Source: Sphingomonas sp. PP-CE-1A-559
Lineage (GTDB): Bacteria; Pseudomonadota; Alphaproteobacteria; Sphingomonadales; Sphingomonadaceae
DNA: 64,000 nt
Direction: 5' to 3'
Assembly (NCBI RefSeq): GCF_004340965.1
Contig: NZ_SLYA01000001.1
Coordinates: 930,001 to 994,000, forward strand
The translations under genes were made by a program, and so were the position numbers. The notes beneath the pieces are model-generated. The model made no database searches, was not told the DNA's origin, and was given only the letters and a program-made list of their open reading frames with translations. Shown here one piece after another: positions 24,195 through 33,116 of this stretch. Numbering within the stretch: the stretch's first letter is position 1; every line of letters starts with the position of its first letter.

Positions 24195-26105
24195 CTACTT
24201 CGCGTTCTTCACGTATTTGTCGAACCACGCGATCGACCGCTGCCGGACGTCCGCGGACTGTTCGGGGCCCGTCACGCAGTGGCCGGCGTCGGGATAGATC
24301 ACCAAGCTGACGGGGACGTTCTGATCCTTCAGCGCGTGCCACCATTCGATCGATTGGGTCGGCGGCACCTCGATATCGCGCTCGCCGACATAGATGAACG
24401 TCGGCGTCCGCGCGGTCTTCGCGTGATAGATCGCGGAGACGTCCTCATACGCCTTCATGTCGTCGTACATCGACTTGCCGAAGAACGGCAGCAGCCACTG
24501 GTCGATGCCGTTGGTACCGTAATAGCTGACCCAGTTCGACAGGCCGGCGCCGGCGACGATGCCCTTGAAACGGTTGGTCTGCGTGTTGGCCCACATCGCC
24601 ATGAACCCGCCATAGCTGCATCCGCCAAGGCCGAGGCGCTTGTCGTCGACCGGGGCGACGCGCTCGACCGCATCGACGCCGGCCAGCACGTCGCGCAGGT
24701 CGCCACCCCCGAAGTCGCGCTTGTTCGCGGCGGTGAATGCCTCGCCTTGGCCGTAGCTGCCGCGCGGATTGGGCAGGAACACGTAATAGCCCGCCTTGAC
24801 CAGCGCAGCGTTGAGCGAGGTCGGATAGAGATAGCCGGGCGTCGAGGCCGCCGATGGGCCGCCGTGGACGATCGTGATCATCGGTGCCTTGCCAGCCGGC
24901 GCGGTACGGGGGGCGAGGAGCCAGCCCTGGACGTCGTAGCCTTCGTTCTTCCAGCTGATGCTCCGTGCGGCGGCGAGCGCGGGCATCGCGTCGTTGTCGT
25001 GCGTGATCTGCTTCACGCCCGCGTCCCGAGAGCCGAGCGGGCCTGCGTAGATCGCCGGTGCGTGCTCGTAATCTTGTACCACCGCGGCAGCGATCCGCCC
25101 GTCCGCGGAGAACACCGCGCGGCCATCGCCGGCGCTGGAGCTTGCCGGCTTGGCAAAGCCCGGCACCACCGGTTGGCCGGGGGTGAGGGTGCCGAACTGC
25201 ATCTGGTCGCCGGCGAGCGTCACGGTGCGCAGGCCGCCGCGGGTCCAGGCGATCGTCGTCACCGTCGACTTGGCGCCGGCGGTGACATTGCGCGGGGTGC
25301 CGCCCTCCAGCCCGACCGTGAAGACGTCGCCGCCGATCGAGCCCAAATCGCTCATCAGGCCGCCGACATAGGCGACGGTGCGGCCATCGGGGGACACGCG
25401 CGGCTGGTTGATCTGCGTCGTCGGCCTGGCGATCGATCGGACCGCGCCGGTCTGCGCATCTATCGCGTCGAGCGTCGCCACCCACCAGTTGTTGTCGCCA
25501 TTGCCGAGCGCGGTCGTCGCGACGAACCCGCGGCCATCGGGCGTCCAGTCATATTCATAGACATAGCGCCCCGCAGGCGAGAGCGGCGTCACGGTCGTCG
25601 TCGCCTTGGCGATGTCGAACACCGCGAGGCGTTGTTCGTCGCTCTTCTCGCCGATCTCGCCGATCATCCGGACGCCGGCCTGCGTCGCGCCGGACTCCTT
25701 GGCGGCGCCGAGCGTCACCAGCAGCGCGATCCGCTTGCCGTCGGGCGACACGCGCGGAGTCTGCGCGATACCGGCGATGGTCGCGACGGTGCGTGTCGCC
25801 TTGGCGTCGGCATAGGTCAGCCGGACATTGCCCGCCGCGCTGTCGCGGACCAGGAACACCAGGTCGCCATTCGGCGCGAAGGTCAGCCCCGCATAGCTGC
25901 ACGTCGCGCACGGATCGATGGTCCGCAGAACGCGCCCGTCGGCGGCGTTGCGCAGCGTTATGACACCGTGCGCGCCGCTGTTTTCAATGGTCGCGGTGCG
26001 ATCACCCGCTGGAGACAGCGCGAGCCCGCCATATTGGTGGAGCGTCTGCGCGGACGCAGGCGCGGCGGTCGCGAGGAGAAGGGCGGCGGTGACGGTAAGG
26101 CGCAT
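24195..26105 (-). CDS. S9 family peptidase (prolyl oligopeptidase-type)
   Basis: A 636-residue secreted serine peptidase: signal peptide (MRLTVTAALLLATAAPASA), then a beta-propeller of WD40/PD40-like repeats (about 20-380, with SPDGRTVAYVGGLM and SPAGRYVYEYDW units), and a C-terminal alpha/beta hydrolase. The catalytic Ser497 is in LGGCSYGGFMA, the Asp in VGERDIEVPPTQS and the His in YPDAGHCVTG. The propeller restricts substrates to short peptides. It probably works in the periplasm. It is followed after 38 bases by the MBL-fold gene on the same strand and may be cotranscribed with it. Confidence 0.93.
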   Translation of the reverse strand: MRLTVTAALLLATAAPASAQTLHQYGGLALSPAGDRTATIENSGAHGVITLRNAADGRVLRTIDPCATCSYAGLTFAPNGDLVFLVRDSAAGNVRLTYADAKATRTVATIAGIAQTPRVSPDGKRIALLVTLGAAKESGATQAGVRMIGEIGEKSDEQRLAVFDIAKATTTVTPLSPAGRYVYEYDWTPDGRGFVATTALGNGDNNWWVATLDAIDAQTGAVRSIARPTTQINQPRVSPDGRTVAYVGGLMSDLGSIGGDVFTVGLEGGTPRNVTAGAKSTVTTIAWTRGGLRTVTLAGDQMQFGTLTPGQPVVPGFAKPASSSAGDGRAVFSADGRIAAAVVQDYEHAPAIYAGPLGSRDAGVKQITHDNDAMPALAAARSISWKNEGYDVQGWLLAPRTAPAGKAPMITIVHGGPSAASTPGYLYPTSLNAALVKAGYYVFLPNPRGSYGQGEAFTAANKRDFGGGDLRDVLAGVDAVERVAPVDDKRLGLGGCSYGGFMAMWANTQTNRFKGIVAGAGLSNWVSYYGTNGIDQWLLPFFGKSMYDDMKAYEDVSAIYHAKTARTPTFIYVGERDIEVPPTQSIEWWHALKDQNVPVSLVIYPDAGHCVTGPEQSADVRQRSIAWFDKYVKNAK

Positions 26106-26312
26106 CGGGGGCTCCGGCAGAACAGGTTGTCTCTGCTTAGCGCTTGGCCGATCCGCGGCAAGCCGGTGTCGTGACTACGCCGTTCAAAGACCTCGCGCCG
26201 CGACCGCCAGGCATCCGTAGCGGGCCGAAATCGTCCGTGATCGCCGGTTCGTACCTGCTAGCTCGGGCAGTGAAATCCAAGAGACGCACTCTGACTTATT
26301 TTGCCCCAGTCA

Positions 26313-26852
26313 CTAGCGCTGACGCTTCACCAAAACCGGTCGTTCGCCGTCGATCAATGCTTTGAACCCGCCGAAACCAGACTGCTTGATGATGACCGCG
26401 GTGCCGGGGCGCGGTGCGAGCGTCAGAGGCTCGATCGTCTCCCACGCCGTATTGTTGGCCAGCTGGATTAAGTAACGCGCGTAACTTGACGACCTTACAC
26501 CAGTGATCGTCGTCTTCACCTCGGTAACCCTTGTGAGCCGGTCGGCCTCGCCGCCGCCAAGGGGGTTTTTTGCCGCATCTGCGAGCCCAAATCGCTGCTG
26601 TTTACGCTCGACGACAGCCGCGCGGTCCAGCGCCAGCAAACTGCCGGACTTGCGCGCGCTCGCTATCTCGCGAGCGGCTGCGTCGAAGCATGACAGCCGA
26701 GCAGCATCGGTCGCAACCTGCTGGCATTCGGCAAGCGCGTCCAATGTTCGCGACGAGGTCCGATCGGGGGCGGCGGTCGCCGGTGCACCGCAGGAGACGC
26801 CCGCCAGAACGAGGAGTGCAAACGGAACGCAATAGGCACGCAAATCACGCAT
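26313..26852 (-). CDS. Exported hypothetical protein
   Basis: A 179-residue protein with a signal peptide (CVPFALLVLAGVSCGAPATA) and no recognised catalytic domain. After the signal, a helical segment with two cysteines (LAECQQVATDAARLSCFDAAAREI) resembles a motif in other exported alphaproteobacterial proteins of unknown function. The C-terminal half (ADRLTRVTEVKTTITGV, YARYLIQLANNTAWETIEPLTLAPRPGTAVIIKQSG) looks like a small beta-barrel or OB-like domain. It is divergent from the TonB-dependent receptor gene, with 221 bases between starts. I cannot name its function. Confidence 0.75.
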   Translation of the reverse strand: MRDLRAYCVPFALLVLAGVSCGAPATAAPDRTSSRTLDALAECQQVATDAARLSCFDAAAREIASARKSGSLLALDRAAVVERKQQRFGLADAAKNPLGGGEADRLTRVTEVKTTITGVRSSSYARYLIQLANNTAWETIEPLTLAPRPGTAVIIKQSGFGGFKALIDGERPVLVKRQR

Positions 26853-27073
26853 TGGACTACCTCGAGACGAATAAAGGAAAGAATCTATCGGCCGACACCG
26901 GCGGGGGACACTATGTTGCGCTTATGTCACTCTACTGTCGCAAACGGAACCCAAAAGGGCCGAATCGACGATATTCGTTGCAGTGCGCCAATAGCGATCG
27001 ATACACCTCTCCCAGAGCCGGTTCTTTTCCGGGGGCAAATGCACGGCGATACGCCGGCAAATAAGGGGCTAAT

Positions 27074-30000
27074 ATGACATCTGCTGCTCGTGCACACCTG
27101 CTTGCGACCACGCTGCTCATGGGAGCGGCGACGCTTGCCACGCCAGTGTTCGCGCAAGTCCAGGGTGACAATTCGGGAATCCGCGCTGGCGGCGCGACCG
27201 CAACCCAGGCGACCACGCCGGGCGCGAACGCCCAGGGCGAAGTCGGCATGACGACGTCGGAAGCAGCGCCTGTCAATGATAACAGCCAAGGCGACATCGT
27301 CGTCACGGGCTCGCTGATCAAGAACCCTGCGTTGATCGCGTCGGCACCTGTTCAGGTCGTTGGCCAGGAAGAAATCAGGCTCCGCCAGTCGAACACGGCC
27401 GAAGACGTTCTTCGCACGCTGCCGGGCGCAACGCCGAGCATCGGTTCGGCCGTCAACAACGGCAATGGCGGCGCATCGTATGTCGATCTTCGCGGTCTTG
27501 GGTCGTTCCGTAACGTCGTCCTGATCGACGGCAATCGTATCGCTCCGTCGGGCCTGTTGGGTCGCGTCGATTTGAACAACATTCCGCTCGCATTGGTTGA
27601 GCGCGTCGACATGCTGACCGGCGGCGCGGCGACGACTTACGGCGCCGATGCAGTGTCCGGCGTCGTCAACTTCATTACCCGCTCGGATTTCTCCGGGATC
27701 GACGCATCGGTGTCCAACCAGATCACCGAGCGTGGCGATGGCGCGTATTTCCGCGGCGATATCACGATCGGCGCGAATTTCGACGATGGTCGTGGCAACG
27801 CGGTCTTCTCGGTCGGCTATCAGCAATCGGATCCAGTCTATCAGGGTGACCGGCCTTACTCGATCCAGAACTACGATTCGTTCTCGGGCGCATCGAGCGG
27901 CTCGGGCACGACCACCCCATCCGTGTTCACGCTCGGCGGTCGCCGTCAGATCAACCCGACCACGGGCGCACTGTCGACGGCGGTAACGCCGTTCAACTTT
28001 AACCCGTACAACATCTTCCAGACGCCGTTCGAGCGTTTCAACATGTATGGCGCAGGCCATTACGCCGTGTCGGACACGGTCGAAGTCTATACCCGTGGCC
28101 TGTTCTCGAAGAACACCGTCGACACGATCATCGCGCCGTCGGGCGTCTTCAACTCGTCGGTAGTTGTCCCGCTGTCGAACCCCTATCTCCCAGCAGCAGC
28201 GCGTTCGCAGTTCTGCACGGCCGCGGGAATCACGGCAGCGCAGTGCACGGCTGCTGCCGCAGCGACCAGCCCGACCGATCCGAACTTCCGCACGATCACG
28301 ACCAACCTGTCGCGGCGTACGACCGAGGTCGGTCCGCGCATCTCGAACTACCAGACGACGATTTTCGATTATCGCGCTGGTGTGAAGGTCGGCCTGACGG
28401 AAGGCATCAAGCTTGATGTCTCGGGCGGTTATGGCGAATCCGAGAATACTCAGACGCTTCAGGGCTATGTCCTGACGTCGCGAGTCCGCTCGGCAGTATA
28501 TGCAACCAATACCACGTCCTGCCTGGGCAATGCGCCACAGGGTGCGGCGATCACCGCCGGTAGCGGCTGCGTTCCGCTCAACATTTTCGGCGCAGACGGT
28601 TCGATTACCCCGGCGATGACCAACTACATCACGGGCGAAAGCACGACGACCGTCCGGACGTCGCTGGCGCAGGCCCGTGCGGTTCTGAACGGCGATTTCG
28701 GCTTTGCCTCGCCATTCGCAAGCGATGCAATTGGCTTTGCGGCTGGCGGCGAATACCGCAAATATCGTGCGTCGCAGCGCTCGGACACGCTGGCGCAGAC
28801 CGCCGGCGAACTAGGTGGTGCCGGTGGCGCCGCGCCGAACATCGACGGTGGCTATGAGGTAAGCGAAGGCTTCGGCGAGTTGATTGCTCCCCTGGTCCAG
28901 GACAAGCCCTTCTTCCAGAGCCTCACTCTCGAAGCAGGCGTCCGCTATTCGCACTACAAGATCCTTGCCGACTCGTCGCCGACGTTCAACACCACCACCT
29001 ACAAGGGCGGTGGTAGCTGGGAGCCGGCAACCGGTCTGAAACTGCGCGGGACGTATCAGCGGGCCGTGCGGGCTCCGAACATCAGCGAACTTTTCTCGCC
29101 GGTGAATACGGGCCTCACCAATCTGTCGACCGATCGTTGCGCGGGTGCTGCGCCGGTCAACAATGCCAACCTCCGTGCGGTCTGCCTTGCGCAGGGCGCG
29201 CCGGCGTCGACGATCGGGCTGATCACCAACCCGACGGCAGGGCAGGCGAACATCACCTCCGGTGGCAACATCGCGCTTCGTCCTGAGAAGTCGGACAGCT
29301 ACACACTTGGTGTCGTGATCCAGCCAACCAGCTTCATTCGCGGGCTGTCGATCACGGTCGATTACTTCAACATCAAGATCAAGGGTGCGATCTCCCAGTA
29401 TGCTCCTGGCGATCTCATCTCGGCGTGCTTCGACAATCTGGGTGCTGCAAGCGCAACGAGCCCGGCTTGCCTCGCGATCTCGCGCAACCCGGTAACGGGC
29501 GGTCTGGATGGCGATCCGGCGACCACCCGTGGTCTGGTCGCGGCAATCTCGAATCTCGGGACGGTCAAGACCGACGGTATCGATCTCAACGTGACCTATC
29601 GTACGCCGCTGATCGAGCGCGTTAAGATGGCGTTGGCGTTCCAGGGTAGCTGGGCGAACTCCTCCACCTTCCAGGCAGCGCCTGGGCTCATCAATCGTGA
29701 GTGCATCGGCTATTACTCGATCAACTGCGGTGGCGCTGCCAGCGCAGTTGCAGGGGGCTCTGGTTCGATCCAGCCGGAATTCACCTGGAACACGCGTGCG
29801 ACCTTCACGGTCGACAACAACATCGACCTGTCGGTTCTGTGGCGCCATATCGACGGTGTTCGTCAGGAGCCGGACGATATCGCCAACGGCAACGGGCAGG
29901 CCTTCGCTGGCAATCTGTCGGGTGGCGCGCTTGCTGGTCAGGCCGTCGATTTCACGCGTATTCCAGCGTACGATTACATCGATCTGGCAACGCGGATCGG

Positions 30001-30172
30001 TGTTGCCGAGAATTTCGACCTGACCGTGACGGTGGCCAACCTGTTCGACAAGCAGCCGCCGCTCGTCGGTTCGACGGTTGGTTCCACCAGCTTCAACAGC
30101 GGTAACACCTATCCGTCGACGTACGACGCGCTGGGCCGTCGCTTCTCGGTCGCTGCCCGCCTGCACTTCTAG
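27074..30172 (+). CDS. TonB-dependent receptor
   Basis: A 1032-residue outer-membrane receptor. The signal peptide (cleaved near PVFAQ, residue 27) is followed by a low-complexity stretch, a TonB box (DIVVTGS, 74-80), the plug domain (VQVVGQEEIRLRQSNTAEDVLRTLPGATP; DLRGLGSFRNVVLIDGNRI; VDMLTGGAATTYGADAVSGVVNFITR) and a 22-strand barrel ending in the expected aromatic C-terminus (RRFSVAARLHF). AAGGGG precedes the ATG at 27074. A strong terminator follows. Sphingomonads use such receptors for large substrates, often oligosaccharides or peptides. The neighbouring hydroxylase-like genes hint at a modified peptide or protein ligand, which is inference. Confidence 0.95.
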   Translation: MTSAARAHLLATTLLMGAATLATPVFAQVQGDNSGIRAGGATATQATTPGANAQGEVGMTTSEAAPVNDNSQGDIVVTGSLIKNPALIASAPVQVVGQEEIRLRQSNTAEDVLRTLPGATPSIGSAVNNGNGGASYVDLRGLGSFRNVVLIDGNRIAPSGLLGRVDLNNIPLALVERVDMLTGGAATTYGADAVSGVVNFITRSDFSGIDASVSNQITERGDGAYFRGDITIGANFDDGRGNAVFSVGYQQSDPVYQGDRPYSIQNYDSFSGASSGSGTTTPSVFTLGGRRQINPTTGALSTAVTPFNFNPYNIFQTPFERFNMYGAGHYAVSDTVEVYTRGLFSKNTVDTIIAPSGVFNSSVVVPLSNPYLPAAARSQFCTAAGITAAQCTAAAAATSPTDPNFRTITTNLSRRTTEVGPRISNYQTTIFDYRAGVKVGLTEGIKLDVSGGYGESENTQTLQGYVLTSRVRSAVYATNTTSCLGNAPQGAAITAGSGCVPLNIFGADGSITPAMTNYITGESTTTVRTSLAQARAVLNGDFGFASPFASDAIGFAAGGEYRKYRASQRSDTLAQTAGELGGAGGAAPNIDGGYEVSEGFGELIAPLVQDKPFFQSLTLEAGVRYSHYKILADSSPTFNTTTYKGGGSWEPATGLKLRGTYQRAVRAPNISELFSPVNTGLTNLSTDRCAGAAPVNNANLRAVCLAQGAPASTIGLITNPTAGQANITSGGNIALRPEKSDSYTLGVVIQPTSFIRGLSITVDYFNIKIKGAISQYAPGDLISACFDNLGAASATSPACLAISRNPVTGGLDGDPATTRGLVAAISNLGTVKTDGIDLNVTYRTPLIERVKMALAFQGSWANSSTFQAAPGLINRECIGYYSINCGGAASAVAGGSGSIQPEFTWNTRATFTVDNNIDLSVLWRHIDGVRQEPDDIANGNGQAFAGNLSGGALAGQAVDFTRIPAYDYIDLATRIGVAENFDLTVTVANLFDKQPPLVGSTVGSTSFNSGNTYPSTYDALGRRFSVAARLHF

Positions 30173-30195
30173 GATCGGTTGCGATCCGACTTCTG

Positions 30196-30224
30196 GGGTG
30201 GCTCTTCGGAGCCACCCTTTTTTT
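30196..30224 (+). terminator. Rho-independent terminator of the TonB receptor gene
   Basis: A perfect 9-bp stem GGGTGGCTC/GAGCCACCC with a TTCG tetraloop is followed by seven Ts. Confidence 0.96.
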
Positions 30225-30314
30225 GTCTGCTTTCGAGCGACCCGGTAACGGCACAGTGCTCGCCAGTCCGTCTGATATGGGTTTGACCAGGGGCTCGAGT
30301 TGGCTTCGAGGCTT

Positions 30315-31460
30315 TTAGCCGAGCAGTGGCGCCGGCGGATCGAGCGCCACCCCGGCACCGCGCGCGACGGCTTCAGCCCATATCAGGACCTTATCGATCT
30401 CGTCGGCGTACAAGGTTGCGCCGTCCATCTGCTCGCGAGTGCGGTCGGCCGCGCGATAGGTCGTGCCGTCCTTGGCATTGCGCGCAAAGGCTTCGCTATG
30501 TTCCAGCGCATCCAGTGTGGCGGTGTTTATCGGCAAGGCATATAAATCGCAGATTGCGTGCAACGCCGCGCGCGGCGCCGCGACCAACGTCTCGCTTTGA
30601 AGCGACCGGACCCGGTCTGGGAAGCGGTGGGCAAGCGCCGCAAACAGATCCGCCTGTGCGATCCAGCCGACCGCAGCCGCCTGTAGATCGGTCAGCCGGA
30701 AGTAATCCTCAGGCGTAAACCCTAGATCGACCATGCCGTCGGCGAGTTGCTTGGCCAGCAGTTCGCGGACCCATAACCGCCCCCACATCCCCTTTCGCGC
30801 GATCGACGTCAGGAACACGCGAAGTGGTGCATACAGGAGCACCGCGCGGGCGTCGGGACGAAGGTTCAACATCGTCGGCGCCAACGCGTTGACGACGTTA
30901 GACGGCTTGATGATCATTGCCTCGCCCGGAACGAACGCACGCGCCGATAGTGTAAGCGCGTCGTTGAGCACCTTGGCGATCTTGGCGGGATCGCCGCCGC
31001 GATGCCGCCAGCCGACCAGATCGTTGAGGATCACAGGCTCCTTCAACGTCGACGCGAACCCGACGCGATCAAGCGCTCGCGCGAGCAGGGTCGAGCAGCA
31101 ATAGGCCGAATGAAAGATGAAATGGACCGGATCGACACGCTGTACGGCGGCGGTGGCCTCACGTCGCGCGACGACGACGGGGTTCGCCGCGGTGGGTAGA
31201 TGTTCGTCGGTCAGGAAGGTCGCTGTGCCACGCATCGCCCGATCCGCCGCGACAAGATGCACGGCGTCGTGTTCCGGATCGTAGCGGTGCGCTAGCCAGC
31301 AGGGATCGGCGATCCGTGTGGCATTGCCGGTCGTGTCTCGATTCTTGGGGGGCGTGCTTCGAGCGTGGCTGGTCATCGCTATTGGATGGCATATCGCATT
31401 CGCGTTCGCCATCGGCGAAGTACATTGCGAAACCGTCGGATTTGGATTGTGCGCCGACAC
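30315..31460 (-). CDS. Sulfotransferase-like P-loop protein
   Basis: A protein of up to 381 residues related to the sulfotransferase superfamily. A P-loop-like PAPS-binding segment appears as FIFHSAYCCSTLLARALDRVGFAS (about 115-140), and a second block is VNALAPTMLNLRPDARAVLLYAPLRVFLTSIARKG, in the place of the conserved 3'-phosphate-binding Ser. The start is uncertain: GTG at 31460 or ATG at 31412 or 31376, none with a clear ribosome-binding site; the domain itself is in every version. It faces the TonB receptor gene 3' end and is divergent from the small secreted protein. It could sulfate a peptide or sugar handled by the adjacent system, but activity has to be tested. Confidence 0.75.
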   Translation of the reverse strand: MSAHNPNPTVSQCTSPMANANAICHPIAMTSHARSTPPKNRDTTGNATRIADPCWLAHRYDPEHDAVHLVAADRAMRGTATFLTDEHLPTAANPVVVARREATAAVQRVDPVHFIFHSAYCCSTLLARALDRVGFASTLKEPVILNDLVGWRHRGGDPAKIAKVLNDALTLSARAFVPGEAMIIKPSNVVNALAPTMLNLRPDARAVLLYAPLRVFLTSIARKGMWGRLWVRELLAKQLADGMVDLGFTPEDYFRLTDLQAAAVGWIAQADLFAALAHRFPDRVRSLQSETLVAAPRAALHAICDLYALPINTATLDALEHSEAFARNAKDGTTYRAADRTREQMDGATLYADEIDKVLIWAEAVARGAGVALDPPAPLLG

Positions 31461-31509
31461 GAATAAGGCATGATGGCGGTCTTATCGAAAATGTCGAAAA
31501 GGGTGGGCA

Positions 31510-31773
31510 ATGATAAAGCAGGTTACGTTCGGTTTGGCGTTCGTCCTCGCGACGGCCCCAGCTATCGCGCAGCAGCCGGCGACCACGGACAAGGTGGCTG
31601 ACAAGACGGCCAGCAAGCCGCACCCGAAGATCTGCAAGAGATCGGCCCCGGCGGGGTCGATGATCGAAACGCGTCGTGATTGCCACACGCGAGAGGAATG
31701 GAACGAGATGGCGCAATCCGCTCGCGCGACGGGCCAGGATATGGTCGATCGGTCCGCGGCGGGCGGCCACTAA
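31510..31773 (+). CDS. Small secreted protein with two cysteines
   Basis: An 87-residue protein with a signal peptide (MIKQVTFGLAFVLATAPAIA, cleaved near residue 20). The mature protein is lysine- and threonine-rich, then has a compact CKRSAPAGSMIETRRDCHTREEWNEM segment with two cysteines that may pair. This Cys-x(n)-GS-x(n)-R-x-C-x-T-x-x-EW pattern recurs in small exported sphingomonad proteins of unknown function. AAAGGG is seven bases before the ATG. Twenty bases separate its stop from the TPR/hydroxylase gene, so the two are probably in one transcript. Confidence 0.75.
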   Translation: MIKQVTFGLAFVLATAPAIAQQPATTDKVADKTASKPHPKICKRSAPAGSMIETRRDCHTREEWNEMAQSARATGQDMVDRSAAGGH

Positions 31774-31792
31774 GTAGAGCCTCACGGTCATT

Positions 31793-33082
31793 ATGAACGC
31801 CGATGTTACTTCGCGGTTAGACGGCCTGCTGCGCGACGCCGATCGCGCGCAGCGCGCGGGCGACAAGGCTAGGGCTACTGCGGCGTTTCGCGATATTCTG
31901 GCGATCGCGCCTGACCATCCGGTTGCGCTCAACGCCCTCGGGATGGCGGCGTTGGGTCGTGACGACCGCGCCGCGGCGGAATATTTCGCGCGGGCAGCGG
32001 CCGCCGATCCCGCCGCCGCACCGCTGTGGATGAACCTGGCGAGCGCGCATCGCGGGTTGGGCGATGCCGTGGCGGAACGGACCGCACTGGAGCGCGCGCT
32101 GGCGCTCGACCAGCGCAACCTGATGGCGAACGTGCGTCTTGCCGAACTGCACGACCGGACCGGCGATGCGGCCCAGGCGGCGTTCCGCTGGGGCGGGGTG
32201 GCGACGATCGTCCAGTCGATGGCGGACCGATCGCCACCGCTCGATCAATTGCTGGCGCGCGCGTCGAACCGTATCGCGTTCCATGCGCGTGCGCTGTCGG
32301 ACGATGTCGATGCCGCGATGCAGCCACTGCGGGCAGTCGCGGACCCTGCGCAGCGTCGCCGGTTCGATGCGTGCGTCGATGCGATGTTGGGGCGTCGGAC
32401 GATCTACGCACCCGCGCCGCACGGGATGCATTTCCCGTTCCTCCCGGCCGACGAGTTCTTCGCACGCGACCATTTCGCCTGGCTGGCCGAGTTCGAGGCG
32501 GCGACGCCCGTCATCCTCGCCGAACTGAAGGCGTTGCTCGCCGAACCGTCGGCGGGCTTCACGCCTTATGTGGCGATGCCGCTCGGCACGCCGGCCAATC
32601 TGTGGAGCCCGCTCGATCGCTCGGACCAGTGGAGTGCACGCTATCTGTGGCGCTACGGTGTCCGCGACGATGCGGTCTGCGCGCGGTGTCCGCAGACCGC
32701 GGCGATCCTCGATGCGTTGCCGCTGGCGGATATTCCTGGCCGCGCACCGACCGCATTCTTCTCGGTCCTCAAACCGGGCACGCATTTGCCGCCGCATACG
32801 GGGGTCAGCAACATCCGCTCGGTCGTGCACCTGCCGCTGATCGTGCCCGACAAATGCGGCTTCCGCGTCGGCGGTGAGACCCGCGAATGGCGCGTCGGCG
32901 AGGCGTTCGTGTTCGACGATACGATCGAGCACGAGGCCTGGAACGACAGCGACACGATCCGGGCCGTCCTGATAGTCGATGTCTGGAACCCCCATCTGAC
33001 GCGCGACGAGACGACGATGCTGCGCCACCTGTTCGGGTCGCTCGGCAGCAAGCTCGGCAATAGCGGAGACGTTGCCGACTGA
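31793..33082 (+). CDS. TPR-aspartyl/asparaginyl beta-hydroxylase-like protein 1
   Basis: A 429-residue cytoplasmic protein. The N-terminal ~130 residues are TPR repeats (AAFRDILAIAPDHPVALNALGMAALGRDDRAAAEYFARA). The C-terminal part from about residue 210 matches the aspartyl/asparaginyl beta-hydroxylase fold (2-oxoglutarate/iron oxygenases): FFSVLKPGTHLPPHTGVSN carries metal-ligand His335, VVHLPLIVPDKCGFRVGGETREWRVGEAFVFDD follows, and IEHEAWN carries His380. The 2-His pattern without a carboxylate is usual for this family. It has no signal peptide. The TPR probably selects a protein substrate. A convergent paralogue lies at 33117. Confidence 0.85.
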   Translation: MNADVTSRLDGLLRDADRAQRAGDKARATAAFRDILAIAPDHPVALNALGMAALGRDDRAAAEYFARAAAADPAAAPLWMNLASAHRGLGDAVAERTALERALALDQRNLMANVRLAELHDRTGDAAQAAFRWGGVATIVQSMADRSPPLDQLLARASNRIAFHARALSDDVDAAMQPLRAVADPAQRRRFDACVDAMLGRRTIYAPAPHGMHFPFLPADEFFARDHFAWLAEFEAATPVILAELKALLAEPSAGFTPYVAMPLGTPANLWSPLDRSDQWSARYLWRYGVRDDAVCARCPQTAAILDALPLADIPGRAPTAFFSVLKPGTHLPPHTGVSNIRSVVHLPLIVPDKCGFRVGGETREWRVGEAFVFDDTIEHEAWNDSDTIRAVLIVDVWNPHLTRDETTMLRHLFGSLGSKLGNSGDVAD

Positions 33083-33116
33083 AGCCGGTGCCCACGGGCC
33101 AACCGCGGCGATGGAC

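Noticed and set aside
24279-26174. A 631-codon plus-strand frame opposite the S9 peptidase
   Set aside because: No ribosome-binding site or domain; opposite strand has an intact catalytic triad.
28811-30358. A 515-codon minus-strand frame inside the TonB receptor gene
   Set aside because: Antisense shadow; the receptor has signal peptide, plug, barrel and terminal aromatic residue.
30315-31460. A kinase or GTPase identity for the P-loop protein
   Set aside because: The loop lacks the GxxxxGK[S/T] lysine and fits the sulfotransferase type better, though activity is unproven.
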